The position numbers and the translations under genes were made by a program. Of a DNA stretch of 64,000 nt, positions 42,098 to 52,780 are shown piece by piece (within the stretch, counting starts at the first letter, position 1; each line of letters starts with the position of its first letter). Source of the DNA: Candidatus Planktophila versatilis (GTDB lineage Bacteria; Actinomycetota; Actinomycetes; Nanopelagicales; Nanopelagicaceae); assembly GCF_002288265.1 (NCBI RefSeq), contig NZ_CP016778.1, positions 868,001 to 932,000 of the forward strand. Direction: 5' to 3'. The notes below the pieces were generated by a model. The model was not told the DNA's origin. It did not search any database and saw only the letters and a list, made by a program, of their open reading frames with translations.

Positions 42098-43359
42098 CAA
42101 CTTCTCAACTCTGCTGAAGTTTTTCCTTTGGCGATCTGTAATACGGCAAAAGCACTGATGATGCACATGATGGCGGCAATATAGAAAGAGAGTGCATAGT
42201 CGCCAAGTTTTACCCGCAATACCGCCGCACCCAGGGCGGCAATTGATGCCCCCACTTGATGACCCACAAATACCCAACCATAGACAACAGTTGAACGCTG
42301 GGGACCAAGGACAATGCGACAGAGAATAAGAGTGGGTGGAACGGTGGCAATCCAATCAAGGCCATAGAAGATTACAAATACCAATGTGGATGGATGAATG
42401 GTGCTAAAGAGAATAGATGGCAATAAAAAGAGGGAGAGACCGCGCAGGCCGTAGTAGAAGAAGAGCAATTTACGGGGATCATACTTATCTGTGAGATAGC
42501 CAGAGAGAATTGTTCCAATCACATCGAAGACACCAACGAGAGCTAACAAACTAGCAGCGACAGTTGTGCCCATACCGTGATCGTGAGCTGCTGGAATGAA
42601 GTGTGTGCCAATCAGTCCGTTGGTGGAAAGTCCGCAGACAAAGAATGAGCCAAAGAGAATAAGGAAGTTTCTATCTTTCACTGATTTAACCAAGGTATCA
42701 ATGGCTAAGCGACCTGCCGGCATTTCACTAGCAACTGGTGGTTGCCAATCTTCCGGCGCTCCATAGGGCTTCATGCCTAAGGCTTCTGGTTTCTCTTTCA
42801 GGAAGAGATAGATGAATGGAATCATGAGCGCAGATGCGGCGCCAACAGTGATGGAGATGCTCTTCCAGCCGTAAGTGATCGCAAAGTGCGAGAGCATGGG
42901 AAGGAAAACTAATTGACCAGTTGCTGTGGCAGCGGTCAGCGCTCCCACCACTATTCCTTTGCGGGCAACAAACCAACGATTAGCAATCGTTGCAGCAAAG
43001 ACCAAGGCCATGGAACCAGAGCCCACACCCACGCCGATGCCCCACAGCGCCCACAAGTGCCATGGCTGAGTCATAAAGATTGTCGAGGTGGCACTAGCAG
43101 CAACGAGTGCAAGTGCAGTCATCACTACTTTGCGCACAGTAAAGCGTTCCATCAGCGCCGCCGCAAAAGGTGCTACCAAACCAAAAAGAAGTACGTTAAT
43201 TGATATCGCTAACGAAATTTGCGAACGGGACCAGCCAAAAGCTTCTTCCAAGGGAAGAATGAGCACAGTGGGTGCAGATCTAAACCCGGCTGTTGCAACG
43301 AGGGTGAAGAAGGTGACTACTGCTGCAATCCACCCGGGGTGAATCTTTCGCTCTTGCAT
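42097..43359 (-). CDS. MFS transporter, monocarboxylate/OFA-like
   Basis: This 420-residue protein has about twelve hydrophobic segments. Its pattern (FRSAPTVLILPLEEAFGWSR early, the loop MERFTVRKV between helices 2 and 3) resembles the monocarboxylate and oxalate/formate antiporter group. It lies between the thioesterase gene and glbO and is coupled to glbO by a one-base overlap. Substrate not determined. Confidence 0.85.
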   Translation of the reverse strand: MQERKIHPGWIAAVVTFFTLVATAGFRSAPTVLILPLEEAFGWSRSQISLAISINVLLFGLVAPFAAALMERFTVRKVVMTALALVAASATSTIFMTQPWHLWALWGIGVGVGSGSMALVFAATIANRWFVARKGIVVGALTAATATGQLVFLPMLSHFAITYGWKSISITVGAASALMIPFIYLFLKEKPEALGMKPYGAPEDWQPPVASEMPAGRLAIDTLVKSVKDRNFLILFGSFFVCGLSTNGLIGTHFIPAAHDHGMGTTVAASLLALVGVFDVIGTILSGYLTDKYDPRKLLFFYYGLRGLSLFLLPSILFSTIHPSTLVFVIFYGLDWIATVPPTLILCRIVLGPQRSTVVYGWVFVGHQVGASIAALGAAVLRVKLGDYALSFYIAAIMCIISAFAVLQIAKGKTSAELRS

Positions 43360-43371
43360 TATTTAAACCTA

Positions 43372-43779
43372 CTAATCCTTGAGGTAACGATTAAGGAATT
43401 CGCGCTCTTGCTCCGAAATTGGACGAGACTTCTTTGTCTCCAGCGAAACCATCACTTGCACAGACTTCATCTTGGCATGCACCACACCATCGGTGCCCAG
43501 CAATTCATATCCCACGACAAATGAAGTGTTGCCAATGGAGTCAACCCATAGGTTCAGATCATAGAAACGGCCACCCTCATAGATAGGCACGATGTAATCA
43601 ATCTCGTTGCGGGCAACCACCATCTCCATCAGTGTCGGCAGCTCACCTTTTATTGAATATTGGTAGTACGCCCATTGGTAGCGAACTTCTTGAATGTAGG
43701 TCAGATACTTAGCATTATTGACATGGCCAAAGGCATCGATGTCATCCCATCGCACATATTGCTGCCCTGTATAAATCAT
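43372..43779 (-). CDS. Acyl-CoA thioesterase, 4HBT hotdog fold
   Basis: A 135-residue hotdog-fold thioesterase of the 4-hydroxybenzoyl-CoA/YbgC group. The conserved segment DDIDAFGHVNNAKYLTYIQE includes the catalytic Asp and the HVNN turn. Its ATG overlaps the ettA stop (TAATG), an arrangement seen in other Actinobacteria. Substrate not determined. Confidence 0.9.
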   Translation of the reverse strand: MIYTGQQYVRWDDIDAFGHVNNAKYLTYIQEVRYQWAYYQYSIKGELPTLMEMVVARNEIDYIVPIYEGGRFYDLNLWVDSIGNTSFVVGYELLGTDGVVHAKMKSVQVMVSLETKKSRPISEQEREFLNRYLKD

Positions 43780-45446
43780 TAGCGGGTCAGCTTTCGATAG
43801 GTAGCGCGATGCGGACGCGCAGCATCGGCACCTAAACGGGCAATCTTGTTCTCTTCATAGGATTCGAAGTTTCCTTCAAACCAGAACCACTTTGAATCAC
43901 CTTCATAGGCCAAGATGTGTGTTGCTACCCGGTCAAGAAACCAACGATCGTGGGAGATCACAACGGCGCACCCAGGAAATTCCAGGAGCGCGTTTTCAAG
44001 TGATCCCAACGTTTCGACATCAAGATCGTTCGTTGGCTCATCCAGCAGCAATAAGTTGCCACCTTGCTTCAAAGTAAGAGCAAGGTTTAAGCGGTTACGT
44101 TCTCCACCAGATAAAACACCAGCAGCTTTCTGCTGATCAGGGCCTTTAAATCCGAAGGCGGCAACGTATGCGCGCGATGGCATTTCAACTTGTCCTACCT
44201 TCATGAAATCAAGGCCGTCTGAGACCACTTCAAAGAGTGATTTCTTTGGATCGATTCCACCACGGGACTGATCCACGTAGGAAATCTTTACCGTCTCACC
44301 AATCTTTACTGATCCTGAATCTGGTTCTTCCAGACCTAAGATTGTTTTAAAGAGCGTTGTTTTGCCGGCGCCGTTAGGCCCAATGACTCCCACAATTCCG
44401 TTACGTGGCAAGGTAAATGAGAGATCATCAATGAGAACGCGATCGCCAAAACCTTTTACCAAGTGCTCAACTTCAACGACAATATTTCCAAGGCGCGGCC
44501 CAGGTGGAATCTGAATCTCTTCAAAGTCCAACTTACGCATCTTGTCTGCCTCAGCTGCCATCTCTTCATAACGTGCAAGACGGGCCTTCGACTTTGCCTG
44601 GCGCCCCTTTGCATTCTGGCGAACCCAATCGAGCTCTTCGGTAAGGCGCTTAGCGCGCTTGGCATCTTTCTGACCTTCAACTTTAAGGCGTGCTGATTTG
44701 GTTTCAAGATAAGTTGAGTAGTTGCCCTCGTATGGATAGGCACGACCGCGATCGAGTTCAAGGATCCATTGCGCAACATTGTCCAAGAAGTATCTATCGT
44801 GCGTGATTGCGACAACGGTGCCTGGGTACTTACTTAAGTGTTGCTCTAGCCATAAGACCGATTCAGCATCAAGGTGGTTTGTCGGCTCATCAAGAAGCAA
44901 TAGATCTGGTGCTTCCAAAAGTAATTTACATAAAGCAACGCGGCGCTTTTCTCCACCGGAAAGAACTTTGACGTCAGCATCTGGTGGCGGACAACGCAGC
45001 GCATCCATGGCCTGTTCTAGCTGCGAATCAAGTTCCCATGCGTTGCGATGATCGAGTTGCTCTTGCAGTTCGCCCATTTCAGATAACAACTTGTCGTAAT
45101 CGGCATCAGGGTTGGCCATCTCTTCTGAAATTTCGTTAAACCTACGGACCATCTCCATGGTCTCAGCAACACCTTCTTGCACATTTTCAAGAACGGTCTT
45201 CTCTTCATTGAGGTGCGGCTCCTGCAGCAGAATTCCTACTGTGTAGCCAGGTGAAAGATATGCCTCGCCATTTGAAGGTTGTTGAAGCCCTGCCATGATC
45301 TGCAAAACGGTTGATTTACCCGCACCATTAGGTCCAACAACACCAATCTTTGCGCCAGGTAAGAACATCAAGGTAACGTCGTCGAGAATTACCTTTTCAC
45401 CATGCGCTTTACGCGCCTTCTTCATCGTGTATATGAACTCAGCCAT
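43779..45446 (-). CDS. ettA: ABC-F translational throttle EttA
   Basis: EttA is a soluble tandem ATPase that binds the ribosomal E site and regulates entry into elongation. The 555-residue length and start MAEFIYTMKKARKAHG match the family; the frame continues upstream across tRNA-Arg, which is not coding. Two nucleotide-binding domains: GPNGAGKST, LSGGEKRRVAL and LLLDEPTNHLD; then GPNGAGKTT, LSGGERNRLNL and LLLDEPTNDLD. The ABC-F linker with basic residues lies between (EELDWVRQNAKGRQAKSKAR region). Confidence 0.95.
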   Translation of the reverse strand: MAEFIYTMKKARKAHGEKVILDDVTLMFLPGAKIGVVGPNGAGKSTVLQIMAGLQQPSNGEAYLSPGYTVGILLQEPHLNEEKTVLENVQEGVAETMEMVRRFNEISEEMANPDADYDKLLSEMGELQEQLDHRNAWELDSQLEQAMDALRCPPPDADVKVLSGGEKRRVALCKLLLEAPDLLLLDEPTNHLDAESVLWLEQHLSKYPGTVVAITHDRYFLDNVAQWILELDRGRAYPYEGNYSTYLETKSARLKVEGQKDAKRAKRLTEELDWVRQNAKGRQAKSKARLARYEEMAAEADKMRKLDFEEIQIPPGPRLGNIVVEVEHLVKGFGDRVLIDDLSFTLPRNGIVGVIGPNGAGKTTLFKTILGLEEPDSGSVKIGETVKISYVDQSRGGIDPKKSLFEVVSDGLDFMKVGQVEMPSRAYVAAFGFKGPDQQKAAGVLSGGERNRLNLALTLKQGGNLLLLDEPTNDLDVETLGSLENALLEFPGCAVVISHDRWFLDRVATHILAYEGDSKWFWFEGNFESYEENKIARLGADAARPHRATYRKLTR

Positions 45447-45491
45447 AGTCGCAAACCTTACTGGGTACAATTGCCTCACACGACCCTGCAG

Positions 45492-45565
45492 GCGCCTGTA
45501 GCTCAGTCGGATAGAGCAACCGCCTTCTAAGCGGTAGGTCGCAGGTTCGATTCCTGCCAGGCGCA
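45492..45565 (+). tRNA. tRNA-Arg (TCT)
   Basis: Acceptor GCGCCTG/CAGGCGC, D loop AGCTCAGTCGGA, anticodon stem ACCGC/GCGGT with loop CTTCTAA (anticodon TCT), and T arm AGGTTCGATTCCT. The CCA is not encoded. Confidence 0.95.
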
Positions 45566-45568
45566 CAT

Positions 45569-45605
45569 AAAAAACTGGGTAGCTCGCCGAAGCGAACTAC
45601 CCAGT
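45569..45605 (-). terminator. Terminator of pstS, possibly shared with tRNA-Arg
   Basis: On the minus strand ACTGGGTAGTTCGC pairs with GCGAGCTACCCAGT around a TTCG loop (13-14 bp, one wobble), followed by six T residues. On the plus strand a T-run starts a few bases after the stem, so it may also serve tRNA-Arg. Confidence 0.9.
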
Positions 45606-45621
45606 CCCTATTTTTTAAGTA

Positions 45622-46776
45622 TTACTTATTCATCTTTGCGATTTGAGCGTTAGCCGCATCAAGGAATGTTCCAGACACAACTACGAACCCTAGCGAAGGC
45701 TTTGCACCCGAGCACGCAGGAGAAACGATGTACTGTGCAAGTTCCTTCACAGCAGCACCACGAGCCTTATCTGCATATTGGGTTTCAATAAGCATGTAAG
45801 AAATGATTCCAAGTGTGTATGCACCAGCAACTGATGTGTTGTAGTCATAGCTCACGATGCCGTTAGCATCCTGCTTTGCTGCACCTAAGAATGCTGAAGT
45901 AGCTGCAGAATCTGGGTAGGTAAAGTTTCCGGAAGCATTTGATACGTATGCTGCACGAAGCCCGAAGGTATCTCCCCAGTTCTTCTCAGCGTAGGTAATC
46001 GAGTACTTGGTTTTTGCTGCAAGTCCTGCAACTCCCTGTGACTGTCCCGCTCCGACAATACGACCAATGTTGCCTGCGGCGTTAAGGGTGGCGGTTGGGA
46101 ATGCAGTTGTAAATGCGTTATTTCCTGGCTTTGTCCAAACAGTTGGAGCAACACCATTGAGCCATGCTGTGAAGTTACCTGTTGTTCCTGATCCGTCTGA
46201 ACGGTAGATAACTCTGATTGATTGGTTTGGAAGTGTGTAGTTAGATGTAAGAGTTCTAGTGTTAAGAACGATTGGATTTCCGCTTGCATCCTTTGCAACG
46301 TTTCCGTCCTTATCTTTCCGGTAGATAACTGTCTTGATTTGACGGTTGTTATCTGCCTGGATTGCTGGATCATTCCACTTTGTTATGTCACCAGAGAAGA
46401 TCTTTGCAACTGTTGTTGATGAAAGGTAAAGATTCTTCTTTCCAGGGAGATTGACGAGAACTGCGATTGGCGCTGCAACGATTGGCGCATGGAAAACTGT
46501 TGAACGCTTAGTTGCTGCAGTGTGGGCTACATCTGAAAACCAGAAGTCACCAATTTTTGCGTCTGAATTCTTAACACCAGTGCTTGAGCCTGTTGAGGTA
46601 TAGACATATGAGTGCTTAGTGGCCGTATTGAATCCTGCCTTACACTCTTGTAGTAATGGATCAACAAATGATGCACCCGAGCCAGCAAGATCAACAGCGT
46701 GTGCTGGGGTAGCTGTACCAACTGCAATAAAGCCGGCGACGATTAGTGCCTTGGCCTTCTTAGAAAACTTCATCAT
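45622..46776 (-). CDS. pstS: Phosphate ABC transporter substrate-binding protein PstS
   Basis: PstS binds phosphate outside the membrane and delivers it to PstCA. The 384 residues show a signal peptide with a type I site (ATPAHA before VDLAGSG) and the ligand-loop patterns GSGASFVDPL, TGSSTGVKN and SDGSGTTGNF. There is no cysteine at the cleavage site, so it is not a lipoprotein, unlike most PstS of single-membrane bacteria. It is last in pstC-A-B-S order and has its own PHO box upstream, so it can be transcribed alone. Confidence 0.93.
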   Translation of the reverse strand: MMKFSKKAKALIVAGFIAVGTATPAHAVDLAGSGASFVDPLLQECKAGFNTATKHSYVYTSTGSSTGVKNSDAKIGDFWFSDVAHTAATKRSTVFHAPIVAAPIAVLVNLPGKKNLYLSSTTVAKIFSGDITKWNDPAIQADNNRQIKTVIYRKDKDGNVAKDASGNPIVLNTRTLTSNYTLPNQSIRVIYRSDGSGTTGNFTAWLNGVAPTVWTKPGNNAFTTAFPTATLNAAGNIGRIVGAGQSQGVAGLAAKTKYSITYAEKNWGDTFGLRAAYVSNASGNFTYPDSAATSAFLGAAKQDANGIVSYDYNTSVAGAYTLGIISYMLIETQYADKARGAAVKELAQYIVSPACSGAKPSLGFVVVSGTFLDAANAQIAKMNK

Positions 46777-46840
46777 TTACCCTTCGTAGAACGGACGTAA
46801 GTAACTCTTACGCTCCACAAGATATTCAGCGGGCGTTACT

Positions 46841-46884
46841 TTTTAGCCACCAGAAGGTAAACGTTTAGGTTCCAGAAGGTGAAC
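46841..46884 (-). promoter_or_regulatory. PHO box (PhoP-type binding site) of pstS
   Basis: Four adjoining 11-base units on the minus strand: GTTCACCTTCT, GGAACCTAAAC, GTTTACCTTCT and GGTGGCTAAAA. Units 1 and 3 match at 10 of 11 bases. Direct repeats of 11 bases with a GTTCACC core are the PHO-box pattern known from Streptomyces PhoP. It lies between pstB and pstS, 65-110 bases before the pstS start. Confidence 0.75.
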
Positions 46885-46892
46885 AAATAGAT

Positions 46893-47741
46893 TTAGCCGA
46901 AGCGGCCAGTTACGTAATCCTCTGTGCGCTTATCTTGGGGAGAAGAGAAAATGCGACTCGTTGGAGCTGCCTCAATCATTTCGCCTGGACCTCCATCGGA
47001 TAGGAAAAAAGCGGTGTAATCAGAGACTCGGGCTGCCTGCTGCATATTGTGTGTGACGATGATGATTGTCATGGTCTTGGCAAGATCTGAGATTGTCTCT
47101 TCAATTCTAAATGTTGATCCTGGATCAAGAGCAGAACATGGCTCATCCATCAAGAGAACCTGTGGTTCAACTGCTAATGAGCGAGCGATGCAGAGACGTT
47201 GCTGCTGACCACCCGAGAGAGCGCCACCGTGCTCTCCTAGCCGGTCTTTAACCTCGTTCCATAGCCCTGCGCGTATCAGGCAGGATTCAAGAAGTTCATC
47301 TGTGTTCTTCTTCTTCAACTGAGCAAGCTTGAGACCAGAGAGCACGTTTTCGCCGATTGTCATTGAAGGAAATGGGTTTGGCTTCTGGAAGACCATGCCT
47401 ACGCGAAGACGAATCTTGGTTACATCTGTATCCGGTGAGTAGATATCTTTTCCATCAAGCAGAACTTCTCCAGCCATTGCGGCAGTAGGGATAAATTCAT
47501 GCATTCTGTTGAGCGTACGAAGAAATGTTGACTTACCGCAGCCTGATGGTCCGATAAGTGCTGTCACTGTTCCTGCAGCAAAATCGAGTGTCACATCGGA
47601 CAGGACGTGCTTCTTACCAAACCAGGCATGCACACCGCGAGTTTCAAGACCATTGCCGAGTATCGCTGTCCCTGGTTGACGTACCGCGCGGGCTGATGCA
47701 ACGCTCGATAGTGAGGATGGAGTTACGTGTGATGTCGTCAT
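46893..47741 (-). CDS. pstB: Phosphate ABC transporter ATP-binding protein PstB
   Basis: The ATPase of the phosphate importer. Walker [12 protein letters not shown]-loop [13 protein letters not shown], signature [15 protein letters not shown] and Walker [14 protein letters not shown] are intact. Start: an ATG with a GAAGGAAG site is chosen (282 residues). Another ATG 15 codons upstream, 4 bases after the pstA stop, has only a poorly spaced site and would add a non-conserved Asn/Glu-rich tail. The residues before the conserved domain (about 30) still make it longer than most PstB. Confidence 0.93.
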   Translation of the reverse strand: MTTSHVTPSSLSSVASARAVRQPGTAILGNGLETRGVHAWFGKKHVLSDVTLDFAAGTVTALIGPSGCGKSTFLRTLNRMHEFIPTAAMAGEVLLDGKDIYSPDTDVTKIRLRVGMVFQKPNPFPSMTIGENVLSGLKLAQLKKKNTDELLESCLIRAGLWNEVKDRLGEHGGALSGGQQQRLCIARSLAVEPQVLLMDEPCSALDPGSTFRIEETISDLAKTMTIIIVTHNMQQAARVSDYTAFFLSDGGPGEMIEAAPTSRIFSSPQDKRTEDYVTGRFG

Positions 47742-47790
47742 TTGTTCTTCCTTCTCGTTGTTAGTGAAATTATTAGATTCGGTCATGGAA

Positions 47791-48837
47791 TTACCCAACC
47801 TTTCTTCCGCTTATGTAGCGTGCCATACCAAAAAGAATGAAAATGAAGCTCAATAGCACCAACATGCCCGCCCAGGCACGAGCAAGTGCTTCAGGAGTGC
47901 CACTAGTAAGGAATGCTTTCCAAATATAGAACGGAAGCGATCCCATCGCTCCCTCAGTCGGATTGAGATTCAAGGAATCTCCTCCACCCGAAACTAGAAG
48001 TATGGGTGCGGTCTCACCAATAATTCGAGCTACACCTAAAATGATGGCGGTAACCAAGCCGCTCTTGGCTGCCGGAAGTACAACCCCGGCAACGGTACGC
48101 CATTGAGTTCCACCTAAAGCAACGCCAGCTTCACGAAGTTCATTGGGAATAAGCCGCAGCATTTCCTCGGCCGTTCTTGCAATGGTTGGGATCATCAAGA
48201 TGGTGAGTGCAAGGGAGCCCATCAAACCTGAGAGCTCTTTTGTTACAGGGTAGACCAAACTAGACAAGATAAAGAGACCAGCAACAATGGATGGAACCCC
48301 AGACATTGCCTGTACCAAGAACTTGATCGGGCGAGTTAGTGAACCGCGAATTTCCGTCAGGTACAGCGCAGTAAGAACTCCAATTGGGAAACTGATGATG
48401 AGCGCCCCACCAACCATGAGGATTGTTCCTACGAGTGCATGCAACAACCCGCCACTTGCAATTGGGTCATTCACTGATGCAAGGGCCATATCTTTGGTAA
48501 GAATTCCCCAGTGAAGCCCCTTGTAGCCCTTGCTAAATACGGTAGCGACGATACTAACGATTGGAATTAATGTGATCACAATCGCCATTACTGCAAGCAC
48601 TTGAAGCAAAGCATCCTTGGCTGCAGCTGTTCCACGCTTAAAGTAGTGGAAACTGAAATTTAGAATAAGTAGTGAGATGAAGAGCGAGAAGAAGAAACCT
48701 AATTTTCCATTAAACCCTGTCAATTCGACTGAAGCACCAGCTAAAACAAAAGCGGCAAATACAATCAGGAGACTTTTGACCTTGTCTGCACCAGAGGGTT
48801 GCCACGGTTTCTGTGGCATAGGAATGACTTTATTCAT
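47791..48837 (-). CDS. pstA: Phosphate ABC transporter permease PstA
   Basis: An integral membrane permease of the PstCAB importer. The 348 residues have about eight hydrophobic segments; the EAA loop lies in [19 protein letters not shown], and [11 protein letters not shown] is a PstA-type sequence. An extra N-terminal pair of helices (about 20-60) precedes the standard core. It overlaps pstC by 4 bases (ATGA). Confidence 0.93.
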   Translation of the reverse strand: MNKVIPMPQKPWQPSGADKVKSLLIVFAAFVLAGASVELTGFNGKLGFFFSLFISLLILNFSFHYFKRGTAAAKDALLQVLAVMAIVITLIPIVSIVATVFSKGYKGLHWGILTKDMALASVNDPIASGGLLHALVGTILMVGGALIISFPIGVLTALYLTEIRGSLTRPIKFLVQAMSGVPSIVAGLFILSSLVYPVTKELSGLMGSLALTILMIPTIARTAEEMLRLIPNELREAGVALGGTQWRTVAGVVLPAAKSGLVTAIILGVARIIGETAPILLVSGGGDSLNLNPTEGAMGSLPFYIWKAFLTSGTPEALARAWAGMLVLLSFIFILFGMARYISGRKVG

Positions 48838-49826
48838 CGTCCCTTACCTCCGAAACGATTGATGAGTAAGTCTGCTGTCGCATTTACTAAAAGGGTGAGC
48901 AAGAAGAGAATCAATCCGGCTGCCATCAGTGCATCGACCTCGTAAGGACCCGCTTCACCGAATTTGAGAAGAATTAAGGATGCCACGTTTCCGCCAGCAC
49001 CAAAAAGAACCTGCCAATTTATTTGATAAACGATATTGAGTACCGTATAGACCGCAACTGTTTCACCCATAGCGCGACCAAGTCCCAACATAGCCCCACC
49101 GATTATGCCGCCACGGCCAAAAGGGATTACGACAGCCTTAATCATCGCCAGCTTGGTAGCTCCGAGTGCATACGCCGCTTGGATTCGATCTAACGGGGTC
49201 TGGTCAAAAATTTCACGGGAAATCGCAGTAACAATCGGGATGATCATGGTTGCCAATACCAATCCAGCAATAAATGGTGAACGCTCAAAAACAGGAGCAG
49301 GTAAATCAAAGATGGGAATAAATCCCAGGTATTTATTGATTAGCTTGGCCCAATACTCAGCTGACGACATAAAAACAATAAATCCCCAGAAACCGAAGAG
49401 CAGAGAAGGAAATGCAGCCATCAAATCGATTACAGATATGAGGAACTTCTTTAGTTTTCCGTTTGCATAGAATGTTAAATACAGTGCAGTCAAAACGGAA
49501 ATTGGCACGCCTACTAAAACTGCAATAAGGGCACACAACATTGTCCCCACTAACATCGCACCGATACCAAAATTTGATTCACTGATGTCGCCGGTTTCAT
49601 CAGTTATAGCTTCCCAAGCAGAGCCGGTGATGAATCCCATTTTTTCGTCGACGAGAACGTGCGCACCCTTTAGTGAGAGGAAGAGTGCAATCAATCCCAG
49701 AATTACTAATGAAGCCATTCCGCCAATAGTTACAACCAGGCGAAAAATCTGATCAGAGCGACGGGGCTTGGTTGTGATTTCCCGAGGCACCGGTGGGGTC
49801 GGGCGCTCTTTTAGTTCAATTGCCAT
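48834..49826 (-). CDS. pstC: Phosphate ABC transporter permease PstC
   Basis: The second permease, 330 residues and about seven hydrophobic segments, with FPSLLFGFWGF and the EAA-loop region QAAYALGATKLAMIKAVV. It is first in this operon, directly behind a PHO box, and pstA follows with a 4-base overlap. Confidence 0.93.
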   Translation of the reverse strand: MAIELKERPTPPVPREITTKPRRSDQIFRLVVTIGGMASLVILGLIALFLSLKGAHVLVDEKMGFITGSAWEAITDETGDISESNFGIGAMLVGTMLCALIAVLVGVPISVLTALYLTFYANGKLKKFLISVIDLMAAFPSLLFGFWGFIVFMSSAEYWAKLINKYLGFIPIFDLPAPVFERSPFIAGLVLATMIIPIVTAISREIFDQTPLDRIQAAYALGATKLAMIKAVVIPFGRGGIIGGAMLGLGRAMGETVAVYTVLNIVYQINWQVLFGAGGNVASLILLKFGEAGPYEVDALMAAGLILFLLTLLVNATADLLINRFGGKGR

Positions 49827-49865
49827 GAGCAGATAATGGTGGCAATCCGCATTAAGTAATGAGAC

Positions 49866-49887
49866 TCTAAGTTAACAGCAGGTGAAC
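49866..49887 (-). promoter_or_regulatory. PHO box upstream of pstC
   Basis: On the minus strand GTTCACCTGCT and GTTAACTTAGA are adjoining 11-base units with the GTTnAC core of actinobacterial PhoP sites, 40-61 bases before the pstC ATG. A third, weaker unit (GTCTCATTACT) follows in register. Confidence 0.65.
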
Positions 49888-49921
49888 GGAGCCTGAATTA
49901 TCGCTCCACCCCCATAACCCT

Positions 49922-49927
49922 TACCCT
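49922..49927 (+). promoter_or_regulatory. Leaderless -10 box of orn
   Basis: TACCCT ends 7 bases before the orn ATG, with no ribosome-binding site between. The -35 is not well conserved. Confidence 0.55.
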
Positions 49928-49934
49928 TGCGCCT

Positions 49935-50504
49935 ATGGCCACCGAACTCCCCCATCTCATCTGGATTGATTGCGAAATGACCGGGCTGGATCTGGCCACC
50001 GATGCCCTAGTTGAAATCGCTGTCCTGGTCACTGACTCAGAGCTAAATATCATCGGAGACGGCATCGATCTGGTCATCGGCGCAACTGCCGAGCAATTAG
50101 ATGCCATGGGCGATTTTGTGCGACAGATGCACACGAGCTCGGGCCTGATCACCGAGATTCCCAATGGCATCTCGATTGAAGATGCTCAGATGCAGATACT
50201 TACTTATCTGCAAGCAGCTGGATGTGAGCCAGGCAAATCACCACTAGCCGGAAACTCAGTCTCGGTAGATCGCAACTTCATCGCTCGTGACATGCACGCA
50301 CTTAATGAGTATCTGCACTATCGCACCATCGATGTCTCATCGATTAAGGAACTTGCCCGCCGCTGGTATCCGAAGACTTACTTTGCCGCCCCAGCCAAGA
50401 CCGGTAATCACCGCGCACTGGGAGATATTCGCGATTCGATTGCCGAATTGGCTTACTACCGCCAGAGCGTATTTATCCAAAGCGAGCCGGGGCAGGTAAA
50501 GTAG
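49935..50504 (+). CDS. orn: Oligoribonuclease
   Basis: Orn is a DEDDh 3'-5' exoribonuclease that finishes degradation of 2-5 nt RNAs and of pGpG. In 189 residues: WIDCEMTGLDLATDALVEIA (first acidic pair), the middle Asp in SVSVDRNFIARDM, and the C-terminal HRALGDIRDSIAEL with the conserved His and Asp. Divergent from pstC; tRNA-His follows 17 bases downstream and may be co-transcribed. Confidence 0.96.
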   Translation: MATELPHLIWIDCEMTGLDLATDALVEIAVLVTDSELNIIGDGIDLVIGATAEQLDAMGDFVRQMHTSSGLITEIPNGISIEDAQMQILTYLQAAGCEPGKSPLAGNSVSVDRNFIARDMHALNEYLHYRTIDVSSIKELARRWYPKTYFAAPAKTGNHRALGDIRDSIAELAYYRQSVFIQSEPGQVK

Positions 50505-50521
50505 CCCCTGCACAGCACATG

Positions 50522-50597
50522 GTGGGCGTAGCTCAGCTGGTAGAGCACTCGGTTGTGGTCCGAGATGTCGCGGGTTCGAGCCCCGTCGTTCACCCCA
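50522..50597 (+). tRNA. tRNA-His (GTG)
   Basis: Includes the extra 5' G (G-1) opposite C73. Anticodon stem CTCGG/CCGAG around TTGTGGT (anticodon GTG), T arm GGGTTCGAGCCCC, and an encoded CCA. Confidence 0.95.
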
Positions 50598-50648
50598 AGT
50601 TCTTTAATCCCCACTACATCACTTACTAAGCACAGGGAGTCCATTCTT

Positions 50649-51134
50649 ATGATCTTCGATGTTGTTGTGGAAATTCCAGCGGGTTCTCGTAATAAGTACG
50701 AAATCAATCATGAGACTGGCGAAGTGCGCCTAGATCGCATGCTCTTCACCGCGACTCGCTTCCCACACGACTACGGCTTTGTGAAGAACACCCTTTCTAA
50801 TGATGGCGATCCACTCGATGCACTCATCATGCTTGATGAGCCCACCTTCCCTGGTTGTGTGGTCTCTTGCCGCGTTATTGGAATGTTTCGCATGACCGAT
50901 GAAAAAGGTGGCGATGACAAGTTGCTCTGTGTCGCAGCGGGAGATATTCGCAAGAACAATTTAAATGATCTGCCAGATGTTCCCATCTATGAACTAGATG
51001 AAATCAAGCACTTCTTTGAGGTCTATAAAACACTAGAGCCAGGTAAAGAAGTTCACGGTGGTGATTGGGTTGGCCATGTTGCAGCTGAAGCAGAAATTCA
51101 AGCGTCCTACCAACGGTATAAGGAGACCCACTAA
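50649..51134 (+). CDS. ppa: Inorganic pyrophosphatase
   Basis: A family I soluble pyrophosphatase that drives biosynthesis by hydrolysing PPi. The 161-residue protein begins [19 protein letters not shown]; the frame is open upstream through tRNA-His but is not coding there. The metal site [10 protein letters not shown] is intact, as is the Arg/Tyr-rich start of the active site ([10 protein letters not shown]). Followed by amt after 2 bases. Confidence 0.96.
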   Translation: MIFDVVVEIPAGSRNKYEINHETGEVRLDRMLFTATRFPHDYGFVKNTLSNDGDPLDALIMLDEPTFPGCVVSCRVIGMFRMTDEKGGDDKLLCVAAGDIRKNNLNDLPDVPIYELDEIKHFFEVYKTLEPGKEVHGGDWVGHVAAEAEIQASYQRYKETH

Positions 51135-51136
51135 CA

Positions 51137-52772
<1,636 letters not shown>

Positions 52773-52780
52773 TTGACCGT

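Noticed and set aside
45447-45566. Longer ettA start 40 codons upstream
   Set aside because: It would be read through the tRNA-Arg gene and has no conserved residues; MAEFIYTM is the family start.
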